DNA from: Rhodospirillales bacterium
GTDB lineage: Bacteria > Pseudomonadota > Alphaproteobacteria > TMED109
Length of the DNA stretch: 35,637 bases
NCBI GenBank assembly: GCA_028824295.1
Contig: JAPPED010000004.1
Coordinates: forward strand, 1-35,637
Direction: 5' to 3'
A program made the position numbers and the translations under genes. Positions within the stretch are counted from its first letter, which is position 1. Every line of letters begins with the position of its first letter. Of the stretch, positions 16,059 to 23,386 are shown piece after piece. The notes under the pieces are model-generated. The model saw only the letters and a list, made by a program, of their open reading frames with translations. It did no database searches and was not told the origin of the DNA.

Positions 16059-17366
16059 ATGACAGGGCATCGTAAACAACATGACGAACGGACACACCGG
16101 CGAGGAGGCCAGGCCCCTCGCATCCGACATGGTGCGTTCGGCTGCGTATTCCTCTTGGCGCTGGGCCTGCCAAGCGCAAGCCATGCCGCAGACTGGATCA
16201 CCGCATGGTCGGCCAGTCCGCACCCCCGCTTCGCACCGGACTTCATCCTGCCCAACACGCCGCCGAAGTCGCTGACGAATCAGACCATCCGGCAGGTCGC
16301 ACGCCTCAATCTTGGCGGCAGCAAGGTGCGGGTCGTGATCTCAAATGAATACAACGACCTGCCGCTCCATATCGGTGCAGCATCCGTCGCCACGGCGGGA
16401 GAAGGCGGTGCGATCGTTGATGGATCCAGCCAGGCCCTCACGTTCGCGGAAGCCGAAGCCATCCGCATCCCGCAAGGTGCCCGGGTCATCAGTGACCCGA
16501 TCGAACGCTCGGTCAGCGCGTTCGACAGCCTGGCCGTGAGCATCTACCTGCCAAACCATTCCCTGATCGAGAGCTATCACTGGGATGGTGTGCAGACCGC
16601 CTACATCTCGGGACCCGGGAACTTCGTCGCTGACACTGCGTTTGCTGCCGAGATGACCAATCCGTCGCGCATGCTCCTCAGCGGGATCATGGTCGACGCA
16701 CCCGCCGACGCTCAGGCGATCGTCCTGTTCGGCGATTCGATTACCGACGGCAACTGCTCGACCGTGGACGCCAACCATCGCTATCCCGATTTCCTGGCTG
16801 AGCGCCTGCACGCCGCGGGCATCACCAACGTCGCGATCATCAATGCCGGCGTGTCAGGGGCGCGGCTGTTCAAGGACGGCATGGGTGAGAGTGCACTAGC
16901 GCGACTGGACAGCGAGGTGTTCGCGCAGCCTGGCGCCACCACGATGGTGATCATGCTGGGAATCAACGACATCGGGTGGTCGGCGATGGGGCTGGACCCA
17001 TGGAACCCAGTTCCCTCCAGTTCCGACGTCACGCGGATGTACCAGATGATCATCGACCGGGCGCACATGCTCGGCATCCGCATCCTCGGCGCCACCCTGA
17101 CGCCGTTTGCCGATTCCTTCCAGGGCGCGATCCTGGAAGGCTACTACAGCGAGGCCAAGAACGCGGTGCGGAACGAAGTCAACGCGTGGATTCGCGACAG
17201 CGGCGCCTTCGACGGTGTCATCGACTTTGATGTGGCGGTCCGGGATCCGGAGAAGCCTGACTACATTCTCGAGGAATTCGACTGCGGCGATAACCTGCAT
17301 CCGAACGACGCCGGCTACAGGGCGATGGCGGAATCCATCGACTTGGGTCTGTTGCTCGGGAACTGA
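16059..17366 (+). CDS. Exported SGNH/GDSL esterase
   Basis: 435 residues from ATG 16059, set by a textbook AGGAGG eight bases upstream; much longer readings are possible but run through the RHH remnant. A basic N-terminus and hydrophobic stretch (GAFGCVFLLALGLPSASHAA) form the signal peptide, cleaved near residue 43. A beta-sandwich-like N-terminal domain (about 45-215) precedes the SGNH hydrolase domain: GDSITDG (Ser227), NAGVSG (Gly265), GIND (Asn303) and DNLHPND (Asp411, His414). This two-domain type is known from exported esterases acting on acylated sugars or polysaccharides; the exact substrate is not visible. It is probably periplasmic or secreted and monocistronic. Confidence 0.88.
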   Translation: MTGHRKQHDERTHRRGGQAPRIRHGAFGCVFLLALGLPSASHAADWITAWSASPHPRFAPDFILPNTPPKSLTNQTIRQVARLNLGGSKVRVVISNEYNDLPLHIGAASVATAGEGGAIVDGSSQALTFAEAEAIRIPQGARVISDPIERSVSAFDSLAVSIYLPNHSLIESYHWDGVQTAYISGPGNFVADTAFAAEMTNPSRMLLSGIMVDAPADAQAIVLFGDSITDGNCSTVDANHRYPDFLAERLHAAGITNVAIINAGVSGARLFKDGMGESALARLDSEVFAQPGATTMVIMLGINDIGWSAMGLDPWNPVPSSSDVTRMYQMIIDRAHMLGIRILGATLTPFADSFQGAILEGYYSEAKNAVRNEVNAWIRDSGAFDGVIDFDVAVRDPEKPDYILEEFDCGDNLHPNDAGYRAMAESIDLGLLLGN

Positions 17367-17424
17367 CCGCTACGTGCAGGCCTGGCCCGGCGGGCAGGTC
17401 GGCCACGCGCGGCCCGCGACCTCA

Positions 17425-17775
17425 CTAGGCCGGGCGCTTCTGCAGCTCGGGCGGCAGTTCGCGAGCTGAGCGGATCAGCTCTTCTAGCCGCTCCGCGCGG
17501 ACTTCCTCCTGCATCCGATTGCGCATTGCCGTCGCGAGGATGTGCACGTACCGGCACGTCTGCACGATCAACGGGATCAGGGTTCGGCCTGAATCAGCCG
17601 TGGAGGAAGGCGCCCGGACCGCCGCGCGCACCAGCTCGCCCACGGTCATTCCCTGCATGACAGCAACGGTCTCCAGGCGAGCCCACTCTCGGTCGGAGAA
17701 CCGAATCGAGCGCGGCATCCGTTTCTCCGCTCCCGTGCCCTCTTGCAGCACATCCAGCGGTCGTGTTTGGGCCAT
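17425..17775 (-). CDS. Ribbon-helix-helix-like DNA-binding protein
   Basis: 116 residues from ATG 17775, with GGAGGGG eight bases before it. The core KRMPRSIRFSDREWARLETV AVMQGMTVGELVRAAVR has the RHH order: a strand RSIRFSD, helix EWARLE..A, a Gly turn and a second helix SVGELVR-like. This fits MobC/CopG-type or antitoxin-type proteins. The C-terminal half (RYVHILATAMRNRM, EELIRSARELPPEL) is helical and shared with a decayed copy at 15575-15817. No toxin or relaxase partner is next to it, so its job (plasmid mobilisation, autoregulation) is open. Confidence 0.6.
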   Translation of the reverse strand: MAQTRPLDVLQEGTGAEKRMPRSIRFSDREWARLETVAVMQGMTVGELVRAAVRAPSSTADSGRTLIPLIVQTCRYVHILATAMRNRMQEEVRAERLEELIRSARELPPELQKRPA

Positions 17776-18105
17776 CGTTCCCCTCCAGACCTAACCCGGT
17801 CATGCGGATGGCGGGGTGATTTTCCGCCGGGCGACGATGCGGCGGGCTCGACACATCCAAGGCCGAAGCCCATGTCGGCCGCGCGGCCCGGCCCAAGCAC
17901 TGGCCAATTCCGTTCCACGGGCCCGGCGGCGGCACACGCCTGGGCGTTCGCACGGCTCGGACTCTGCGCCGGCGACCGGTCATCCCGATGCTGACGTGGT
18001 CCGCGTCCAGAGCCTGGCTGGACACCTGCCGCTACATCTCGCCGATGTCACGGAGCGTCGCGATGCGTTCATCGGCGACCACCCGGACAGTGGGACCAGG
18101 CTCGG
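17776..18105. other. Intergenic stretch without a supported gene
   Basis: 330 bases between the RHH gene and the integrase remnant. It carries the promoter of the minus-strand RHH gene. The open frames here have no recognisable domain; part of it may be the decayed upstream body of the recombinase, but no R-H-x-x-R box can be read. Confidence 0.4.
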
Positions 18106-18230
18106 CCGCTCGTCGGCCGCTTCCTCGGCCATAACCGGCATCGCACCACGGCAGGCTACGCCTACCTTGCCGATGCGCACCTTGTCGAAGCGGTGGAGAA
18201 GGTCGGAGCAATCACCGCCACTGCGATGAC
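18106..18230 (+). pseudogene. C-terminal remnant of a tyrosine recombinase
   Basis: The plus frame reads PLVGRFLGHNRHRTTAGYAY followed by LADAHLVEAVEKVG. This is the last catalytic block of phage-type integrases: the GH motif, about nine residues, then the nucleophile tyrosine in GYAYL and the LADxxLxxAxExVG tail. The upstream part (arm, core-binding domain and the Arg and HxxR motifs) is missing, and the remnant overlaps the 3' end of the convergent SRPBCC gene. It marks a former mobile element that differs from the intact integrase at 24823, whose tail reads RYAHLADDPLRKASERI. Confidence 0.7.
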
Positions 18231-18889
18231 GAGTAGACGCCCACAACCGACAGCGCATCCACAATGGCACGGCAGTGCTCCGGGTCGCGGAGCACGTCCA
18301 AAGTATGCATCAATCCGGCGCCACCGTGTCGCCCACGTAAAAGGCCACCGTACGTTGCGCTGCTGCCGACGATGAGCGCCCTTCCGTCACGAGTCGTGTG
18401 GAACGTTGCAACGTCCAACTTGGGTTCGCTCGGCCGGGTAAGGTGCAGTTCCATCCCCAACAACCCCATTTCCCAACCTACGCCGACGGCACCGGCACCG
18501 AATTTGTGCCAGTGGTCGGACACCAGCGCGGTATGCGTAATCGCAAGGCGCGAGCGGCCAGTACCATCGTTGCACAGACGAGCCTCCACCCAGCTCACGT
18601 CACCGCCGAACTCCCACGTCAGCCCGAGATACGAGGGACGTTCGCAGCGCCTGATCGTACCGCCTGCGTTGCCCTCCAGTTGGTAGCGACGGCCGAGTTC
18701 GAGGCGGCCGCTGACCGGCAGGAACCAGCGTGGGATTCGTTCCGCGCTCGTCACGGCGTCCCAGAGGTCCTCCACTGTCGTCGCGTAGCTGCGGGCGAGG
18801 GTGACCGCGCGAGCGGCCTGTCCGTCGCGCTCCAGGGACGACACTGTGCGCTCCACGGCGCCGAGGAGGCGTTCGACATCCAGGTCCAT
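18212..18889 (-). CDS. SRPBCC (AHSA1/START-like) domain protein
   Basis: 225 residues, ATG 18889 with GGAGAA six bases before it. A helical lead (LLGAVERTVSSLERDGQAAR) is followed by the SRPBCC fold: AVTLARSYATTVEDLWDAVT, AERIPRWFLPV, RYQLEGNAGGTI, LGLTWEFGGDVSWVEARL and a C-terminal long helix with VGVGWEMGLLG. This long subtype is found as a stand-alone lipid- or ligand-binding protein, sometimes near ArsR regulators. The last 50 residues look unlike the family end, and the gene's 3' end overlaps the integrase remnant on the other strand, so the original C-terminus may have been replaced. Confidence 0.82.
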   Translation of the reverse strand: MDLDVERLLGAVERTVSSLERDGQAARAVTLARSYATTVEDLWDAVTSAERIPRWFLPVSGRLELGRRYQLEGNAGGTIRRCERPSYLGLTWEFGGDVSWVEARLCNDGTGRSRLAITHTALVSDHWHKFGAGAVGVGWEMGLLGMELHLTRPSEPKLDVATFHTTRDGRALIVGSSATYGGLLRGRHGGAGLMHTLDVLRDPEHCRAIVDALSVVGVYSSSQWR

Positions 18890-19023
18890 GGCTTCTCCGT
18901 TTCGTCACCCAGGCGATTATCCATGTACATGCCACTGCGTACAGCAAATCAAGCCGCGTGGACGATGGCTCGGAGCGCCCACAAAGCCGCAGACCGTCGG
19001 ACAACAGCTAGTCGGAAGCCCGC

Positions 19024-19311
19024 TCATCCGCCGTCGTCACGTCCCCCGAGTGCCGGCATGGGCCCCAAGGGATCCGGCGTGCTGCGGCCTCGCTCCGGCG
19101 CCCGCCGAACAAAGCGCATGCCGCAGAGCTCGATATGGTCCACCATGGCGTCCGCTACCAGCTTCAATCGGTCAGGGTCGCCGGGCCTGCGCCGTTTCGG
19201 CCAGAAGCACTCCGCCTTGAGCAGCGCCGTGTGCACCGTGAGCGTCAGGTCGCCCCGCGAGACAGGGATGTTGCGATCTTCCAGCATGGACCGGTCACAG
19301 TTCAAAAACAT
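19024..19311 (-). CDS. Small conserved protein, copy A of a local pair
   Basis: 95 residues if started at ATG 19311, the position that matches the start of its copy at 22649-22936; there is no clear ribosome site. Its body is basic and Cys-poor: NIPVSRGDLTLTVHTALLKA, CFWPKRRRPGDPDRLKLVAD and HIELCGMRFVRRAPERGR, followed by a Gly/Pro tail (PDPLGPMPALGG). I do not recognise the family. By eye about two thirds of the positions are the same as in copy B, which shows that both are or recently were under selection. The upstream region is AT-rich compared with its surroundings. Confidence 0.6.
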   Translation of the reverse strand: MFLNCDRSMLEDRNIPVSRGDLTLTVHTALLKAECFWPKRRRPGDPDRLKLVADAMVDHIELCGMRFVRRAPERGRSTPDPLGPMPALGGRDDGG

Positions 19312-19464
19312 ATATGGAACAGTAGGAATACATATCATTAATGGTGCCAACCTGCATAGCTCGCCGACGCGACAGGTTATGGGTTCGGGCGGCGTCCGGT
19401 TCACGGCGCCGGGGACTTGCCGCCCGTCGGCGACGTCATCTCCGGCGTTGGGGAGCGATGCGGG

Positions 19465-19920
19465 CTAGTCCCTGACCCGGAACGTCAGATGACAGGAGCG
19501 ACAGCCACGGGCCACGGGAACCAGCGCGGCATTGACTGCTTCGAGGTCGCGGCCCCTAGCGGCAGCGGCAAGCTCACGAACCGAGTCCAGCGAGTCTTCC
19601 AGCGCGGCATCAAACTTCGCGCGCTCCTCCCAGATTTTTGCCCGCGCCTGGGTATCGCCTTCTGCAGTTCCCTCGGGGAACGCGACACGGGAATTCTCCA
19701 GCAAATCCACGATCGCCTGCGCGCTGGTGATCAGTCCGTCGGCAAAATCGACCCGGCCTTGCGCAAGCAGGACCACGTTGGCGAGATGCGCACCGGCGCT
19801 CGTCATCAAGTTCTGCCGATACTTGATGACGTGCTCGGGAGCATTTGCCGCAGAAATGGTTTCCCCCGTGACGAGAAGCGCCAGGAAGACCATGGCGGCG
19901 AGACGGGCGGGATAGGACAT
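19465..19920 (-). CDS. Cytochrome c' (class II cytochrome c)
   Basis: 151 residues from ATG 19920, chosen because a signal peptide follows at once (LAAMVFLALLVTGETISA) and CAGGA stands upstream; longer readings add a non-signal tail. The mature protein is a four-helix bundle type: EHVIKYRQNLMTSAGAHLAN in helix A, a central AQAIVDLLENSRVAFPEGT, and KIWEERAKFDAALEDSLDS, with the heme-c site CRSCH at 140-144 near the C-terminus followed by LTFR. This is the normal layout of cytochrome c' and related c-556 proteins, periplasmic electron carriers or NO-binding proteins. Met39 could be a sixth ligand. No partner gene is adjacent. Confidence 0.88.
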   Translation of the reverse strand: MSYPARLAAMVFLALLVTGETISAANAPEHVIKYRQNLMTSAGAHLANVVLLAQGRVDFADGLITSAQAIVDLLENSRVAFPEGTAEGDTQARAKIWEERAKFDAALEDSLDSVRELAAAARGRDLEAVNAALVPVARGCRSCHLTFRVRD

Positions 19921-20440
19921 ACGGGCATTCCTGTCGTGGTGTTGCACAGTCCAGGGCACAGTTCGCATCGAAGCGGTCACCGAAAATAGTGCGATAAATT
20001 CCGGGACGCACCCAAGGCCCACGGATTGGGTATGGGCGCAACCGCGTCAGTACGCGGATGACCCTCTCCCCCGTCTGACAGCACACCTACTTGGCAGCCG
20101 GGCGGTCAGAGCTGCGTGCCATGTACGCTTCCGAAACTGCGGCGACTTCCTTTGGCGACTACGAAAGTTCCCGGCCTTGCCAGCCTGCATATGGGACGCC
20201 GCAAGTATGGCAACATCAACCGCATGGCCCGATCCGAGTTCCATGTCGCACCGAAGGTTGAGTGACGCAGGGGAACCACGGACAGGCACTCGCAAGGCCA
20301 TCACCACCTGACGAGCAGACCGCCACAAGGTAGGGGTGGGACATACGCTGATCGAGCCGCGGCGGGGTAGCGGCCAGGGGGCGAAGGAAAAATTCCGGCG
20401 GGCGGGCCAATCCGCTCGATGGGATCGAATTCCTCCGGAT
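19921..20440. other. Intergenic stretch; second copy of the dispersed repeat
   Basis: 520 bases. Bases 20350-20374 repeat the segment of 14489-14514. A short plus frame beginning at ATG 20190 reads MGRRKYGNINRMARSEFHVA and stops after 24 codons; it looks protein-like but cannot be assigned. No other structure seen. Confidence 0.35.
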
Positions 20441-20656
20441 TCAGGCGCGCACCGGCAGCAGAGCGGACGGCTGTCCGATCACCCTCTCGAATTCGTACAT
20501 GTGCACGTTCCCGTCGTGTGATTCGTACATGTAGACGAGATAGAACCCGTCCTGTCCCACCAACCGGATCTGGTGGCAGTCGAGCAGCTCGCGGATCCGG
20601 CTCTCCCACGCCGGCCCGTCCTGCCAAAATGTCCCAATGCGGCGCCACGCAGGCAT
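20441..20656 (-). CDS. Small protein of unknown function, 71 residues
   Basis: Starts at ATG 20656. The third-base pattern is strongly G/C, as expected for real genes here, and the sequence is ordered and aromatic-rich: WRRIGTFWQDGPAWESRIRE, LLDCHQIRLVGQDGFYLVYM and HDGNVHMYEFERVIGQ. This suggests one helix and three beta strands. A CAGGACA stretch stands before the start as a possible ribosome site. No family recognised. Confidence 0.5.
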   Translation of the reverse strand: MPAWRRIGTFWQDGPAWESRIRELLDCHQIRLVGQDGFYLVYMYESHDGNVHMYEFERVIGQPSALLPVRA

Positions 20657-20864
20657 TTTGTCCTGGACCCAACCTTTCCCGTCCCCTCACACGGGCCCAG
20701 TTCACATGCGAGTGCGACGGGGATTTCCCCTCCACGCGGAATGACCGGCGCGTGCCGCACTGTGCCGCCCACATACATGGAGGTACTCGGGCCTACGCCA
20801 GATCAGCGCATGAGATGCCCTTGTCATGACAGAGATATGATGCAAGGATTCACGGACGGACGGG

Positions 20865-21125
20865 GTGCGGGCTACCATTCTCGTGACGGAACGCAATGCC
20901 GACAGTTTTATGGTCCTGGTCACGGGTGCCATTGCGCACCTACGCAGTCGCGGCAACATCAATCCGGACCTTGACGACGTGATTGCGCTGTTGCGCGAGT
21001 TGAAGTTGATGGCGCCCGTGAGCACGGAAGAAGGCACGGTTGCGGCCAATGCCGCGTATTCCGCCTTCCAGAGCGCGGTGGTGCGACAAATCGACGGGGA
21101 ACTGGCGAAGATCTCGTGGGGGTAG
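20865..21125 (+). CDS. Small protein of unknown function, 86 residues
   Basis: GTG start at 20865; a second GTG six codons on is possible. It reads TERNADSFMVLVTGAIAHLR, NINPDLDDVIALLRELKLMA and NAAYSAFQSAVVRQIDGELA, mainly amphipathic helices, with a good G/C third-base bias. An ACGGGG stretch precedes the first start. It is cytoplasmic in appearance and has no membrane helix. Family not recognised; no neighbour suggests a role. Confidence 0.5.
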   Translation: MRATILVTERNADSFMVLVTGAIAHLRSRGNINPDLDDVIALLRELKLMAPVSTEEGTVAANAAYSAFQSAVVRQIDGELAKISWG

Positions 21126-21343
21126 CCTGAATCCACCGCTTGGGCAGATCGTACGCGCCGTGCACCGAGGGAGGTCGGTTCGGCGGCCGTGCGGTCGCCC
21201 GCATCACGCATGGATGGCGTGACGGCAAGGCTCCGCGAGCACGCCGGCGCGCAGCCCCTGACAGGGATGCCGTCCGAGATTCCCTCGCCGGCAGATGCGC
21301 GCTAGGCTAACGCGACTTCCGTTCGCCACAGGTCTTTCGTCAC

Positions 21344-22374
21344 ATGGTTCGGGGCGTGCTCCATCCGGCCGCAATGCTGGCCTTGCTGGCGCTTCTGTCG
21401 CCGTCGACGGACGCCCGGGCACACGAGATCAGACCGGCGATCGCCGGTCTCTCCGTCGACCGTGCCGGCGGCTACGAGGTCTCGATCAAGTTCAACCTGG
21501 AAGCACTGCTGGCCGGCATCGGGCCCGCCCACACCGACACTTCCGAAGCGCCGGGCGCCGCCGAGTACGAGAGGCTCCGCAGCCTCTCGCCAGCTGACCT
21601 GCGACGCGCGTTTGACGCGTTTGCCGGGCAGTTCCTGGACGGGGTGATGCTGCACGCCGGAGACACACCGCTGCAGCCGGCGGTCCTCGACGTGCAGGTG
21701 CCCCCGGTCAGCGACACCGGGTTTCCGCGCCGCTCCCGGATCGTGATCGGCGGCACGCTGCCACCCGGCGCGGAGAGCGTGACCTGGGCCTGGGATGCGG
21801 AGTTCGGCCCGATTGTGCTCCGGCTCCCGGGCCCGGACGCGGGCGATCCCCCGCTCTTCGCCGAACTCCTGCAGAACGGCGTCGCCAGCGATGCGATCCC
21901 CGTCGCCGGCGACGTTCGCCGAACCTTCGCGGAGATCGCTCGCGACTACCTGGTGATCGGCTTCACGCACATCCTGCCGAAGGGGCTCGACCACATCCTG
22001 TTCGTGATCGGACTCTACCTCCTCAGCACGCGGCTCTCGACCCTCGTGTGGCAGGTGACGAGAACACGGTCACGAACCGGCTGCAGCGCTGGCGGCCCGC
22101 GATCGTGTTCGGGTTCGGCCTCCTCCACGGGCTGGGCTTTGCAGGGGTGCTGAGCGACATCGGGCTGGCGCCGGCGGAGTTCGTCACCGGCCTGATCGCC
22201 TTCAATGTCGGAGTCGAACTCGGACAACTTGCCGTGATCGCCGGCTGCTTCCTGGTGGCCGGCCTCTGGTTCCGGCACAAGGAGTGGTACCGATCCATCA
22301 TCACGAACCCGGCGTCGGTCCTGATCGCGGCCATCGGGGCGTGGTGGTTCGTCGAGCGGACAGTGCTCGCCTGA
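21344..22374 (+). pseudogene. HupE/UreJ-2 membrane protein, internally deleted and frameshifted
   Basis: Two frames together encode one HupE/UreJ-like protein. Frame one (21344 to about 22060) gives a signal peptide, a beta-rich exported domain and the conserved helix IGFTHILPKGLDHILFVIG, ending at LLSTRLSTLVWQVT. Frame two (from about 22062) resumes with ENTVTNRLQRWRP, then IVFGFGLLHGLGFAG and LIAFNVGVELGQLAV to the normal C-terminus. In intact relatives about 40 residues (roughly one and a half membrane helices, with another HT motif) stand between these points. So about 110-130 bases have been lost, and the deletion is out of frame. Nickel or cobalt uptake has been proposed for the family; this copy should not work. 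Confidence 0.8.
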
Positions 22375-22399
22375 TCACGGCCCCGCGGCGGGGCTGATC
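22373..22399 (+). terminator. Strong hairpin at the end of the HupE gene
   Basis: GATCA-CG-GCCCCG, loop CGG, CGGGGC-TGATC: an 11-pair inverted repeat with a two-base bulge, starting inside the HupE stop codon. No T-run follows, so if it terminates it does so weakly or with Rho. Confidence 0.4.
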
Positions 22400-22648
22400 C
22401 GCCGGCGCAACCTCCCAGAAACCGGTGGAATACCGGGCAGTGACAGGACCGGCCGTACCGGTCCCACTATCGCACCGGGTTCGTCGCCCGACGTGCGGCC
22501 GAGGGTCTGCCACCCTTCCGGATGCTAGAGAGTGGTGCGCGACGTAGCGCCCGGGTGGCGCATCGGGTCGCCAAAAAGGGCGTCGTGCCGCGCGGCCGGG
22601 ACATCGGATTCCGGCAGCGCCGCCTCCGGCAGACGTCCGGCGGTCCGT

Positions 22649-22936
22649 TCATCCGCTGTCGTCACGCCCTCCGGGTCCCGGCATGAGGCCCCAGGGATCC
22701 GGTGTGGTGCGGTCGCGCTCCGGTGCCCGCCGGAAACAGCGGATGCCGCAGAGGCCGATGTGGACGACCACGGCGTCCGCCACGATCTTCAACCGATCGT
22801 GATCGCCCGGCCTGCGCCGCTTCGGCCAGAGCTGCTCCGCCTTGCGCAGCGCCACATGCACCGTAAACTTCAGATCATCGCGGGAGATTGGGATGCCGGG
22901 ATCTTGCGGCATGGGCTGACGATAGAGAAAGAACAT
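22649..22936 (-). CDS. Small conserved protein, copy B of a local pair
   Basis: 95 residues from ATG 22936, aligned with copy A at 19024-19311. It reads GIPISRDDLKFTVHVALRKA, QLWPKRRRPGDHDRLKIVAD, HIGLCGIRCFRRAPERDR and a Gly/Pro tail. A longer reading runs back across the SRAP and HNH remnants and is unlikely to be real. Both copies share the block WPKRRRPGD and the spacing to the end, so the function probably depends on it. Copy B starts about 50 bases from a divergent SRAP remnant, so the two may once have shared a promoter region; a GAAC-7-GATC sequence at 22931-22945 is one base from the GAAC-N7-GAAC LexA site of alphaproteobacteria. Confidence 0.6.
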   Translation of the reverse strand: MFFLYRQPMPQDPGIPISRDDLKFTVHVALRKAEQLWPKRRRPGDHDRLKIVADAVVVHIGLCGIRCFRRAPERDRTTPDPWGLMPGPGGRDDSG

Positions 22937-22985
22937 TACGGGATCAAATTGACATCTGACCGCCGGCAATGGTAGCGTCGTCGCC

Positions 22986-23058
22986 ATGTGCGGGAAGTTC
23001 AGCAACCGGCTCTCGTAGTCCGAACTGCATGAGCTGATTTGCCCCCTCGGCGTGCATC
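22986..23058 (+). pseudogene. 5' stub of an SRAP (SOS-associated peptidase) gene
   Basis: From ATG 22986 the frame reads MCGKFSNRLS, a TAG at 23016-23018, then SELHELICPLGV. SRAP/HMCES/YedK proteins start MCG(K/R)F..., with Cys2 the catalytic nucleophile that crosslinks to abasic DNA, and have a tryptophan a few residues later (S-W-x-E-L) where the stop now stands (TGG to TAG). After about 24 codons the homology ends at the HNH remnant. It is therefore a stub with a nonsense mutation and a truncation. Confidence 0.65.
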
Positions 23059-23207
23059 GGCACCATGTTGCCGCCATCGTCATCTGCACCGCCGAGCGCC
23101 AGCAGCAGCAGGTGGTCGACCTCGAACGGACCATCGATCGGCTCCTCGCAGTACCCGCAAATCTTGCCGTGGGCCTTGAGGATCCGCTTTCGGTGGGCAG
23201 CCGTCAT
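23044..23207 (-). pseudogene. Truncated HNH endonuclease
   Basis: From ATG 23207 the minus strand reads TAAHRKRILKAHGKICGYCE, EPIDGPFEVDHLLLLALGGA and NMVPMHAE: the CxxC zinc pair half and the VDH of the HNH motif, the usual Gly-Gly loop and the Asn of the second block. In intact HNH proteins this is followed by a CHxxKT segment, but here the frame passes into antisense SRAP sequence and ends at 22944. The second Cys pair and the final catalytic His are lost, so the enzyme is probably inactive. Confidence 0.7.
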
Positions 23208-23386
23208 GGGACGGCGCTGGCAGCTCGCGAGCGATCATCCGGCGTGAAGGCCCGTGGCGTTCCCCGGGGACGCCGTGATCCTCGGCCGGGTGGTGTGGAC
23301 GGCGCGGGCGTTGGTGTAGGGAACCCCTGCCTGAAGAATGCCCTCCCGACCGGACAAATCGCTCCGAGCGCGGTTTGCCCGGACGG

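Noticed and set aside
18398-19468. A 356-codon plus-strand frame across SRPBCC and copy A of the small gene
   Set aside because: It is antisense to two conserved genes and has no domain.
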